From an uncultured Haliea sp. (lineage in GTDB: Bacteria; Pseudomonadota; Gammaproteobacteria; Pseudomonadales; Halieaceae), in assembly GCA_947258585.1 (NCBI GenBank), contig CAMYIZ010000070.1, positions 1-64,000 on the forward strand: a stretch of DNA of 64,000 nucleotides, written 5' to 3'. Below, piece by piece: positions 28,095 to 36,591 of the stretch (positions within the stretch are counted from its first letter, which is position 1; each line of letters begins with the position of its first letter). Made by a program: the position numbers and the translations under genes. The notes below the pieces were generated by a model that saw nothing but the letters and a program-made list of their open reading frames with translations, was not told the DNA's origin and ran no database searches.

Positions 28095-30464
28095 ATGACA
28101 GCAGCCAACAGTTATCGGCATTCTGAGAGTCACCTCTCTGGCAGCAAGCGTACACTCAGCAGGGCTGTTTCCGCCGCGGTACTGGTCTCGGCGATCAGTG
28201 CGCCGGCCTGGTCACAGACACTGGAAGAAGTCATCGTCACCGCGACCAAACGCAGCGAGTCGGTGCAGGATGTGCCGCTGGCGATCACCGCGCTGTCGGG
28301 GACCTTCGTCAACAAGGTCAACATGGACGACATCAAGGACCTGGTGTCCTACACCCCCGGCGTGACCGGCAACAGCCAGGACAGCTTCATCGACGCCATC
28401 AGCGTTCGCGGTGTGCGCACCCAGGATTTCGGCGTCGGCGGCGACCCCTCCTCCGCCTTCTTCAAGAACGACCTGTATGAAGGTCGCAACGGTTCGGCGG
28501 TCACCAGCCTGTACGACATCGACCGGGCGGAGATCCTCCGCGGGCCCCAGGGTTTCCTCTTTGGGCGCAACTCCATCGGCGGCGCCTTCAGTGTCCACAC
28601 CCGGCGCGCGGAACTTGGTGCCAACCCCAGCGGCTATGCGGAAATCGACGTCGCCGAGCGCGGCCGGCGCGCATTCGAAGGCGCCATCAACCTGCCGGTC
28701 TCCGACCATTTCGCGACGCGCCTCGCCGGTTACTACTCCACCGAGGATGGCTTCGCCGACAACACTTTTCCGGGCTCCCCGGACCTGATCGAGCACGACA
28801 AGTGGGCCCTGCGCTGGTCCACCAACTACGAGCGCGACCGGCTCATGGTCCGCACGCTGGTGGAATATGAGGACCGCGAGCAATCCGGTTCGGTGTACCG
28901 GGCCGTGGACCGGGGCGACATCTGGGACGCGTTCGATGCGGCGCTGGGTGGCGTGGAACTGCGCGGCAGCGACGAGGACATCGATTCCGATCGCATCGGC
29001 GGCGACAACGACGACGCCACCATCCTGACCCTCGGCCTGCACGTGGACTACGACCTCGACTTCGCCACGCTCACCTCGAACACCGGCTACAAGGATCACG
29101 ACTACTTCTACAACGAGGATTACGACGGCACCCCGCTGGACCTGAACAACTACGGCCAGGACCAGACCGGCGAGTACTTCCAGCAGGAGTTCCGCCTGAC
29201 CTCCACCACCGAGGGCCCGCTGAGCTGGTATGCCGGTGTTTCCTACTACGATGAAGAGATCGACACCCGCTTCAAGTTCTCCGGGCGGGAGGATTTCTTC
29301 TGCCAGTACTACGGTTATTACTACAACTACGGGATGACCTTCTCGGGCTGCGAGGACCTGTACGCCTACTACGGCTCCGAGTTCACGCCCTCGGCCGACG
29401 GCCGCCTGGTCGAGACCGGGCGCATCAAGGGTGACTATTCCGGCTGGGCGACCTACGTCAACGCCAACTACTTCCTCACCGACAGTTTCGACGTCGAGCT
29501 GGGCCTGCGCTACACCGAGGACAAGAAGGATTTTTCCATCCTGGTGCCGACGCCCGAGAGCGAACTGGGCCCCTACTGGGCCTATGGTTTCTCCACCGCC
29601 GAGTTCATCAGCGACAGCGAGACCTGGGACGATGTCACCATGCGCGTGCTGGCCAAGTGGCGCCCCACCGATGAGCGCATGTTCTTCGCCGGCTACACGG
29701 AAGGCTTCAAGTCCGGTGGTTTCGGCAGCTTCAACCTGGCCAACAACGCCGACGGCGAGCCGGCCATCGGCAATATCGACCTGCGCCAGGAAGACGGCTT
29801 TCTGCCCAACGCATTCCAGCCGGAAACCGTGGACTCCTGGGAAATCGGCTACAAGGACACCCTGATGGGTGGCCGCGCCAATGTCGACCTGACCGCGTTC
29901 TACTACGAATATGAAGACCTGCAGGTGGTCACCTTCGACGGCGGCGCCTCGCTGGTCGAGAACGTCGGGCAGGTGGAAGCCTGGGGCGTGGAGGGCTCGA
30001 TCACCGGACGCCTCAGCGACAACTTCGACCTCTACCTGGCGGCAGGTTACCTGGACTCGGAGGCCACCGAATTGCAGGAAATCTGCGGCCTCGAAGATGC
30101 CGACGGCTGCGAGGGCAGCCCGCTGTTCTGGGCGCCGGAATGGTCCGCGGCCGCGGTGCTGAGCGCCAACTTCCCGGTCAGCGGCGGCGCCATCACCGGC
30201 AATTTCGAACTCACCTACGAGAGCGAGCGCGGCGGCGGCTGGGAAAACCTGCAGGAAACCAAGATCAGCGGATCGGCCCAGTCCAACCTGAGGATTGCCT
30301 ATGAGGCCGATGCCAACTGGTTTGTCGAGGCCTACGTGGAGAACCTGACCGACGAGTTCACCTGGGACGGCCAGAACAACAACGGCGGTGTCCTGCCCTC
30401 GCACTTCTTCGGGCCCCAGCGCCCGCGGACTGTGGGCATGCGCCTGGGGATGACCTGGGAGTAA
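28095..30464 (+). CDS. TonB-dependent outer-membrane receptor
   Basis: A 789-residue receptor. The start at 28095 has AGGGG upstream. The signal peptide ends near APAWSQ, followed directly by a TonB-box-like EEVIVTATKR. The plug domain is about 55-165 (DVPLAITALSG, ISVRGVRTQDFG, GPQGFLFGRNSIGGA), then a beta barrel ending in MRLGMTWE. It imports a large or scarce substrate energised by TonB. An unusual tyrosine- and cysteine-rich stretch, with YGYYYNYG flanked by Cys residues, lies in a presumed extracellular loop at about 399-427. Location between the sulfotransferase and amine-catabolism genes suggests the substrate class; that is inference. Confidence 0.95.
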   Translation: MTAANSYRHSESHLSGSKRTLSRAVSAAVLVSAISAPAWSQTLEEVIVTATKRSESVQDVPLAITALSGTFVNKVNMDDIKDLVSYTPGVTGNSQDSFIDAISVRGVRTQDFGVGGDPSSAFFKNDLYEGRNGSAVTSLYDIDRAEILRGPQGFLFGRNSIGGAFSVHTRRAELGANPSGYAEIDVAERGRRAFEGAINLPVSDHFATRLAGYYSTEDGFADNTFPGSPDLIEHDKWALRWSTNYERDRLMVRTLVEYEDREQSGSVYRAVDRGDIWDAFDAALGGVELRGSDEDIDSDRIGGDNDDATILTLGLHVDYDLDFATLTSNTGYKDHDYFYNEDYDGTPLDLNNYGQDQTGEYFQQEFRLTSTTEGPLSWYAGVSYYDEEIDTRFKFSGREDFFCQYYGYYYNYGMTFSGCEDLYAYYGSEFTPSADGRLVETGRIKGDYSGWATYVNANYFLTDSFDVELGLRYTEDKKDFSILVPTPESELGPYWAYGFSTAEFISDSETWDDVTMRVLAKWRPTDERMFFAGYTEGFKSGGFGSFNLANNADGEPAIGNIDLRQEDGFLPNAFQPETVDSWEIGYKDTLMGGRANVDLTAFYYEYEDLQVVTFDGGASLVENVGQVEAWGVEGSITGRLSDNFDLYLAAGYLDSEATELQEICGLEDADGCEGSPLFWAPEWSAAAVLSANFPVSGGAITGNFELTYESERGGGWENLQETKISGSAQSNLRIAYEADANWFVEAYVENLTDEFTWDGQNNNGGVLPSHFFGPQRPRTVGMRLGMTWE

Positions 30465-30503
30465 ATACCTGCCAGATGAGCGGCAGCGTGCTCCGCCCGC
30501 CCG

Positions 30504-31853
30504 CTACAGGCAGGCGTCATACTCCAGCGCGGTAACCTGACGGTCGAAGTCATCCATCTCCTGCTCTTTCATCAGGGTCATTACGCGCTGGAATTCCGGG
30601 CCGAAGTTGTCGCGGATAAAGGCGGAATCGCGGAATCGCTGCAGGGCGTCCGGCCAGTAGCGCGGCAGTGACAGGGGCACCTGGTCATAGGCATTGCCGG
30701 TGATCGGCGGCGGCGCTTCCAGCTGCTGCTCAATGCCGGCGAGCATACCGGCCAGAATCGCGGTCACCGCGAGGTGGGGATGGGCGTCCGCACCGGCCAC
30801 ACGGTGCTCGATCCGGGTGGCCGCCGGCTGGTCCGTCGGTACCCGCAGGGACACGGTGCGGTTTTCATAGCCCCAGCAGGGCGCGAGGGGCGCGTGGGTG
30901 CCGCGGCGGAAGCGGCGGTAGGAATTCAGGTGTGGGGCGAACACCAGCATGCTGTCCGCCATGCTCGCCATGCAGCCGGCGATGGCCTGGCGCAGCAGCG
31001 GCGTCCCCTTGCCGGTGCCGTCGTCAAAGGCATTGTTACCGTCGGCATCCAGCAGGCTGCAGTGGACATGCATGCCGTTCCCGGCCAGTTCACCGAAGGG
31101 CTTGGCCATGAACGTGGCGAGCAGGCCCTGGCTGCGCGCCACCCCCTTGATCGCGCGCTGCAGCATCACCGCCTGGTCGCAGGCGAGCAGGGCGTCGGCA
31201 TTGTGGTAGAGATTGATCTCATACTGCGACGGCGCCCCTTCCTTGATCAGGGTGTCCACCGGCAGCCGCTGCATTTCACAGGCGTCGCGGATACCGTGCA
31301 TCAGCTCCGACATGGACGCCATGGTATCGAGACAGTAGGTCTGGCCCGCGTGCAGGCGCCCGCCGACCCGGTCGGTCTGGGTGTGCACAGGCCGGCCCAG
31401 GGCGTCGGCCTCTTCGTGCAAGAGGTAGAACTCCATTTCCGTGGCCAGTACCGGCGTCAGTCCCAGACGCGCGAAGCGCTGCATGATGTTGCGCAGCATG
31501 AAGCGCGGGTCCAGCACCCCCGGGCTGCCATCGGCCTCCCGCATGGACATCAGCACCTGGGCCGTGGGGCGCGGCAGCCACGGCACCCGCACCAGGGTAC
31601 GCACATCCGCCTCGCAGTAGCCGTCCCCGTCACCGCCATTGAACACCCAGGCCTCGATATCGCGGCCCCAGGTATCAAAGGCGACGGAGCTTGCCGGCAG
31701 CTTGACCTCGCCGGCGAAGACCTTGTGGATCTTGTCCCGGGTGACCCACTTGCCGCGCATGCCGCCGCCGATGTCCGGGAGCATGACCTCGAAGATTTCG
31801 ATGTCGGGATTGCTGTTGAGAAAAGCCTGCAGGCTCTGCTGCGCGTCATTCAT
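30504..31853 (-). CDS. Glutamine synthetase-like ligase (PuuA family)
   Basis: A 449-residue GlnA-type ATP-dependent ligase. Start 31853 aligns with the usual PuuA N-terminus; an in-frame ATG at 31919 would add 22 residues. Visible motifs: LPDIGGGMRGKWV in the beta-grasp domain, the metal ligands in ATEMEFYLL, and the ammonia/ATP region KPFGELAGNGMHVHCSL. Divergence from a class III aminotransferase and an APC permease fits gamma-glutamylation of an amine such as putrescine. The exact amine is not readable. Confidence 0.85.
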   Translation of the reverse strand: MNDAQQSLQAFLNSNPDIEIFEVMLPDIGGGMRGKWVTRDKIHKVFAGEVKLPASSVAFDTWGRDIEAWVFNGGDGDGYCEADVRTLVRVPWLPRPTAQVLMSMREADGSPGVLDPRFMLRNIMQRFARLGLTPVLATEMEFYLLHEEADALGRPVHTQTDRVGGRLHAGQTYCLDTMASMSELMHGIRDACEMQRLPVDTLIKEGAPSQYEINLYHNADALLACDQAVMLQRAIKGVARSQGLLATFMAKPFGELAGNGMHVHCSLLDADGNNAFDDGTGKGTPLLRQAIAGCMASMADSMLVFAPHLNSYRRFRRGTHAPLAPCWGYENRTVSLRVPTDQPAATRIEHRVAGADAHPHLAVTAILAGMLAGIEQQLEAPPPITGNAYDQVPLSLPRYWPDALQRFRDSAFIRDNFGPEFQRVMTLMKEQEMDDFDRQVTALEYDACL

Positions 31854-31981
31854 GGAAAACACCACTTTAGGGGTAATTGCTTCGGCGGGGGGCTGTGCCA
31901 CACTTGCCGCCGACGTCATTAAACTACGCCGGGGTCGTGCGCGACTATACCACTTCCGGGTAGATACTCAGGACACCCAAC

Positions 31982-33343
31982 ATGACAGCTGATTCACAGG
32001 CACTGCGGGATCTCGATCGCTCCCACCATTTCCATCCCTTTACCGACCTGCGCGACTACGCCGCCCACGGCGGGCGCATCGTCAACCGGGCCGAGCACAT
32101 CTACATCCATGACACCGATGGCAACAAGCTGCTGGACGGCATGTCCGGGCTCTGGTGTTGCAACCTCGGTTACAGCCAGCACCAGATCGCGGAAGCGATC
32201 TACCGGCAGCTGCAGGAGCTGCCTTTCTACAATAACTTCTTCCGCTGCTCCAACCAGCCGGCGGTGGAACTGGCCCGGGCGCTGGTGGAGATCACTCCCG
32301 AGCGCTTCAACCACGTGTTCTTCACCAACTCCGGTTCCGAGGCCAACGACACCAATATCCGCCTGGTACACCGCTATTACGACCTGCTCGGCAAGCCGGA
32401 CAAGAAGCACTTCATCAGCCGCAAGAACGCCTACCACGGCTCCACCATCGCCGCCGGTTCCCTCGGCGGCATGAACGCCATGCACCAGCAGGTCTGGGGC
32501 CTGAACTACGTCCACCACATCAACCAGCCGCACTGGTTTACCGAGGGCGGCGAGCTGTCCCCGGAGGAGTTCGGGCTCAAGGTGGCGCGTGAGCTGGAAC
32601 AGAAGATCGACGAGCTGGGCGAGGAAAACGTTGCCGCCTTTATCGCCGAGCCGATCCAGGGCGCCGGCGGCGTGATCGTGCCCCCGGACACCTACTGGCC
32701 GGAAATCCAGCGTATCTGCGACGAACGCGACATCCTGCTGATCGCCGACGAAGTGATCTGCGGCTTCGGCCGCACCGGGCAGTGGTTTGGCAGTGACACC
32801 TACCAGATCAAGCCCCAGTTGATGACCTTCGCCAAGGCCATCACCAACGGCTACATCCCCCTGGGCGGGGTGATGATCAGCGACCAGATCGCCGATGTGC
32901 TGCTGGCCCACGGCGGCGAGTTCACCCACGGCCTGACCTACTCCGGCCATCCGGCGTCCTGCGCCGCGGGCCTGGCGACCCTGCAGACCCTGCGCGATAC
33001 CAACATTATCCAGAGCGCGGCAGACAACATCGCGCCGCATTTCCAGCGCCGCCTGCGGGAACTGGAGAGCCACCCGATCGTGGGCCAGGTGCGCGGCCGC
33101 GGCATGTTCGCGGCCGTGGAACTGGTCCGCGACAAGGGCTCCCGCGAACGCCTCGCGCCCGACAGCCAGTCCGCGGTCTATTGCCGCGACCGCGCCAACA
33201 GCAACGGCCTGATGGTGCGCCAGACCGGCGATGCCATGATCACCGCCCCGCCGCTGGTCAGCAGTACCGCGGAAATCGACATCCTGGTGGAGAAGCTGCA
33301 CCAGGCGCTGGACGAAACCGCGGCGCACTATGGCGTCAGTTAG
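31982..33343 (+). CDS. Class III pyridoxal-phosphate aminotransferase (SpuC-like)
   Basis: A 453-residue omega-amino acid/amine aminotransferase. The N-terminal SHHFHPFTDLRDYAAHGGR, FTNSGSEANDTNIRLVHRYY, the aspartate in LLIADEVICGFGRTG and the PLP lysine in MTFAKAITNGY are all typical of putrescine- or beta-alanine-pyruvate transaminases. Its partner ligase is divergent and the permease is directly downstream. Role: removal of the amino group from a diamine or omega-amino acid (inferred). Confidence 0.92.
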   Translation: MTADSQALRDLDRSHHFHPFTDLRDYAAHGGRIVNRAEHIYIHDTDGNKLLDGMSGLWCCNLGYSQHQIAEAIYRQLQELPFYNNFFRCSNQPAVELARALVEITPERFNHVFFTNSGSEANDTNIRLVHRYYDLLGKPDKKHFISRKNAYHGSTIAAGSLGGMNAMHQQVWGLNYVHHINQPHWFTEGGELSPEEFGLKVARELEQKIDELGEENVAAFIAEPIQGAGGVIVPPDTYWPEIQRICDERDILLIADEVICGFGRTGQWFGSDTYQIKPQLMTFAKAITNGYIPLGGVMISDQIADVLLAHGGEFTHGLTYSGHPASCAAGLATLQTLRDTNIIQSAADNIAPHFQRRLRELESHPIVGQVRGRGMFAAVELVRDKGSRERLAPDSQSAVYCRDRANSNGLMVRQTGDAMITAPPLVSSTAEIDILVEKLHQALDETAAHYGVS

Positions 33344-33354
33344 CATTTCCCCTT

Positions 33355-33383
33355 AGCCTGGCTACCCCGCCGGGCTTTTTTTT
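33355..33383 (+). terminator. Rho-independent terminator after the aminotransferase gene
   Basis: AGCCTGGC pairs with GCCGGGCT (one G-T wobble) across a six-base loop, followed immediately by eight T residues. It lies 12 bp after the aminotransferase stop and 23 bp before the permease start, so it should reduce transcription into the permease or act as an attenuator. Confidence 0.75.
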
Positions 33384-33405
33384 GCGCCGCCAGAGGACCA
33401 CCGCA

Positions 33406-34776
33406 ATGAGCGAGCAGATCGTGCACACCAAGACCCTGCGCCAGCGCGACATGGTGCTGTTCACGGTTTCCGCCATCCTGCTGCTGGACACCCTGACCGC
33501 CGCCGCCTCGGTCGGCGCCCCCAGCGTGTTCTGGTGGCTGCTGCTGGGGCTGGTGTTCTTCGTGCCCTTCGCCCTGATCTGCGCCGAGATGGGCTGCGCC
33601 TACCCGGAACAGGGCGGCATCTACGCCTGGATCCGGGATGCCTACGGCGGCCGCTGGGGCGCCCGGGCCACCTGGTGCTACTGGGTCAATACCGCGGTGT
33701 GGATGCCGGCGATCTTCATCCTCTTCGCCGGGGTCTTCAAGCAGATGTTCTTCCCCGGGCTCAGCCTGGGCTGGCAGATTGCCATCGGCATCGGCCTGAC
33801 CTGGCTGGCGGTGCTGGTCAACGTGGTGACCCTGGAGGTCGGCAAGTGGATACCCAACCTCGGCGCCATACTCAAGGTATTGATTTTCATTGCGATTATT
33901 GTCGGCGCCATCATCCACGTGGGGAACCACGGCATGGCCAACCCGCTGACCCTCGCCACCCTGACACCGGACTGGAGCAACAGCATCCACTACATTCCGG
34001 CCATCATCTACGGCATGCTCGGCTTCGAGCTGGTCAGCGCCGGCAGTGAGGAAATGCGCGACCCGGCCCGCGATGTACCCCGCTCCATCCTGATTTCCGG
34101 CGTCATCATCCTGGTCCTGTATGTGTGCGGGACCATGGCGGTGCTGGCCGCCATCCCCGCCGCCGACATCAATCTGGTGGAGGGCCTGATCGACACCCTG
34201 CAGCTGTTCTTCGGCGGCAGCGCGGCCGGCACGGTATTCGTCACCGCCCTGGGCATTGGCGCGCTCTACACCTTTTTCTCCAACGGGGTCACCTGGGCCC
34301 TGGGCTGCAACCGGGCGGCGGCGGAAGCGGCCATGGAGGGCGAATTGCCGCGCATTTTTGCCTTCGAGAACAAGTCCCTGGGCACGCCGATCGGCGCCGC
34401 GGTACTGATGGGCATTGTCAGCACGGTGGTACTGCTGATGTACGGCTTCCTGGCGCTGTCCAACGAGGACCTGTTCTGGTCCCTGTTTACCTTCAGCGCC
34501 GTGATCTTCCTGCTGCCCTACCTCGGCATGCTGCTGACCTTTCTCAAGCTGCGACGCACCGACCCCCACCGCCACCGGCCCTACCGCATCCCCGGCGGCA
34601 CGCCGTTGGCCAGGCTGTGTGCCTGGGCCTGCTTCCTGGTGCTGGCCGTGTCCATCGTGCTGTTCGTGTACACCCCGGCGGATGGCGTGCAGTGGCCGGT
34701 CCTGATCGGCGTGATCGTCACCCTGTTGCTGGGTGAAGCTGTGATCCGCAGCGCCGAGAAGCACCGCCGGCGCTAA
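33406..34776 (+). CDS. APC-family amino acid/amine permease
   Basis: A 456-residue, 12-helix inner-membrane transporter. The ATG at 33406 follows AGAGGACC. Marks of the APC family are the FALICAEMGCAYPEQGGIYAWI segment in helix 2 and the FELVSAGSEEMRDPARDVPRSI loop. It likely brings in the amine or amino acid handled by the neighbouring aminotransferase and ligase. It lies just past a terminator and may have a partly independent supply of transcript. Confidence 0.88.
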   Translation: MSEQIVHTKTLRQRDMVLFTVSAILLLDTLTAAASVGAPSVFWWLLLGLVFFVPFALICAEMGCAYPEQGGIYAWIRDAYGGRWGARATWCYWVNTAVWMPAIFILFAGVFKQMFFPGLSLGWQIAIGIGLTWLAVLVNVVTLEVGKWIPNLGAILKVLIFIAIIVGAIIHVGNHGMANPLTLATLTPDWSNSIHYIPAIIYGMLGFELVSAGSEEMRDPARDVPRSILISGVIILVLYVCGTMAVLAAIPAADINLVEGLIDTLQLFFGGSAAGTVFVTALGIGALYTFFSNGVTWALGCNRAAAEAAMEGELPRIFAFENKSLGTPIGAAVLMGIVSTVVLLMYGFLALSNEDLFWSLFTFSAVIFLLPYLGMLLTFLKLRRTDPHRHRPYRIPGGTPLARLCAWACFLVLAVSIVLFVYTPADGVQWPVLIGVIVTLLLGEAVIRSAEKHRRR

Positions 34777-34895
34777 ACTCGGCTGCGAGCTGCAACGGTT
34801 CCCCGGCGGGGCCTAACTATTCAGCCCCCGGCGGATGACCCCCGCCCGTGCGACGCTTACACTTGCCGGCAATAACAGCCTGGAGGGAGCGAGCA

Positions 34896-35468
34896 ATGAC
34901 CACGCAGCGGCAGCAGTTGAACAAAACCACCATGGGTATCCGCGAGGGGCTGCCCCTGGTAGCCACCGGTACCGATATCGAGGGCCTGCGCAAGGACGTC
35001 CAGCGCCTGATGGACATCGAGGCCATCAAGCAACTCAAGCACGCCTACTTCCGCTGTATCGACACTGCCAACCTGGACGAACTCGGCGGGCTGTTCCACG
35101 ACGACGTCGAAGTCCACTTCATCGGCGGCAGCTACGAGTGGAAGGTCAGCGGCAAGGCCGACTACCTGGCCAATATCGGCCAGTCCTTCACCGCGCGCTC
35201 CATCGGTCACCACAACGGCCACCAGCCCGAGATCCAGATCCTCGGCGACACCGAGGCCACGGGCATCTGGTATCTGGCCGACCACATGTGGCTGCTGGAA
35301 CACAATGCGCTCACTACCGGCACCGCCCTGTACTGGGATCGCTACACCAAGGTCGACGGCCGCTGGCTGATTCGCGAGACCCGCTACGAGCGGCTCTACG
35401 AGATCAACGAGACCCTGGACAAGGCCCCCCAACTCAGTTCCCACTACCTCGGTGTCCACGGCAGCTGA
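34896..35468 (+). CDS. SnoaL-like domain protein
   Basis: A 190-residue soluble protein starting at ATG 34896 with GGAGGGAG upstream. The region 35-175 has the SnoaL/ring-hydroxylating-dioxygenase-beta-like fold pattern: IEAIKQLKHAYFRCIDTANL, LFHDDVEVHF, then ALYWDRYTKVDGRWLIRETRYERL. Such proteins are often dehydratases or isomerases, or are uncharacterised. No link to the neighbours is evident. Confidence 0.75.
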   Translation: MTTQRQQLNKTTMGIREGLPLVATGTDIEGLRKDVQRLMDIEAIKQLKHAYFRCIDTANLDELGGLFHDDVEVHFIGGSYEWKVSGKADYLANIGQSFTARSIGHHNGHQPEIQILGDTEATGIWYLADHMWLLEHNALTTGTALYWDRYTKVDGRWLIRETRYERLYEINETLDKAPQLSSHYLGVHGS

Positions 35469-35534
35469 GGCAGCGGCCTGATCCGCGGCGCCGGGCGGAG
35501 CGTAACAAAGGTCCATCCACGTGGTCCAAATGGC

Positions 35535-36113
35535 ATGACAACACCGCTTGTTGACAGCGCAGCCGCCCCCCTGCCCTTCGCCCGGCAACTCAGCGAGAAG
35601 GCCTGGTTCAACGCGCTCTGGTTCCAGAGCACCTGGTTCTGCACGGTACTGGGACGCGAGGACCTGCTGGCGGTCAGCCTGGGCCTGATCGGCCTGCACC
35701 TGATGCTGGTGCCACAGCGCCGCCCGGAGATGCGCCAGCTGGCCCTGCTGGGAGGCATTGGTATCGCTGTGGACACGGGCCTCAGCCTGATCGGTGTGTT
35801 CCAGTTCCAGGGCGGGGTACTGATGCCGGGCTGGCTCTGCTGCCTGTGGCTGGCCTTCGCGACCACCCCCGGGCGCAGCCTGGTGTTCCTCGGCGCGCGC
35901 CCCTGGCTGGCGGCCCTCGCCGGCGCACTGGTCGTGCCATTCAACTACTACGCCGGCTCCCGGCTGGGCGCGGTCGAGTTCGGCTGGCCCCTGTGGCAGA
36001 GCCTGCTGATCATGGCGCTGGTGTGGTCCCTGCTGCTGCCCGCGCTATACTATCTGCACCGGCGTTTTTTCAGCCCCATGGAGGTTGAGAGCCATGATCC
36101 GCTACCTCGCTAG
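35535..36113 (+). CDS. DUF2878 family membrane protein
   Basis: A 192-residue protein with six hydrophobic segments, containing the DUF2878 signature-like stretches GIAVDTGLSLIGVFQF, MPGWLCCLWLAFATT and VPFNYYAGSRLGAVEFGWP. Function unknown. Its end overlaps the next gene by 20 bp, and in many gammaproteobacteria this family is next to a chalcone-isomerase-like protein as here. The pairing suggests a shared envelope role. Confidence 0.82.
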   Translation: MTTPLVDSAAAPLPFARQLSEKAWFNALWFQSTWFCTVLGREDLLAVSLGLIGLHLMLVPQRRPEMRQLALLGGIGIAVDTGLSLIGVFQFQGGVLMPGWLCCLWLAFATTPGRSLVFLGARPWLAALAGALVVPFNYYAGSRLGAVEFGWPLWQSLLIMALVWSLLLPALYYLHRRFFSPMEVESHDPLPR

Positions 36114-36591
36114 TCTCGTGTTCGCCCTGCTCGCCGCGGCCACCACCTCGGCGTACTCCGAGCCGCTGCAAATGGTCGGAGAGGCCCGGCTCAACGTCAT
36201 GTTCTTCTCCGTATACGATTCCCGCCTGTACACCTCGGACGGCCGCTACGAGCCCGACCAGCGCCCCCTGCGCCTGGAGATCGAATACCTGCGCAACATC
36301 AAGGCGAGGGCGCTGGTGGAGCAGACCGGGGCGGAATGGGATCACCTGCAGGTGACCCACGAGCGGCGCGACGCCTGGCTAACGGAGCTTGCCGCGCTGT
36401 GGCCGGATGTCGGCAAGAATGACGTCATCGCCCTGGAGCTCGATACGCAGAATCGCGCCACGTTCTATTTCAACGGCGAAAAGCTGGGAATGATGGAAGA
36501 CGCCGCGTTTGGCGAGTACTTCGTCGCCATCTGGCTGTCGCCGGATACCAGCCGCCCCGCCCTGCGCGAGGCCCTGCTCGGCAAACTCTAG
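36094..36591 (+). CDS. Chalcone-isomerase-like exported protein
   Basis: A 165-residue periplasmic protein with a signal peptide ending near TTSAYSE. The body (LQMVGEARLNVMFFSVYDSRLY, LRLEIEYLRNIKARALVEQT) matches the bacterial chalcone-isomerase-like family, which keeps the fold but generally lacks flavonoid chemistry. The ATG is inside the upstream gene with its own GGAGG site. Its stop overlaps the end of convergent waaA by 4 bp. Confidence 0.82.
   Translation: MIRYLASLVFALLAAATTSAYSEPLQMVGEARLNVMFFSVYDSRLYTSDGRYEPDQRPLRLEIEYLRNIKARALVEQTGAEWDHLQVTHERRDAWLTELAALWPDVGKNDVIALELDTQNRATFYFNGEKLGMMEDAAFGEYFVAIWLSPDTSRPALREALLGKL

Noticed and set aside
28212-30404. 730-codon frame antisense to the TonB receptor
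   Set aside because: Val/Gly/Ala-rich mirror sequence with no motif.
34797-34816. Hairpin after the APC permease as terminator
   Set aside because: Short CCCCG/CGGGG stem with no T-run.
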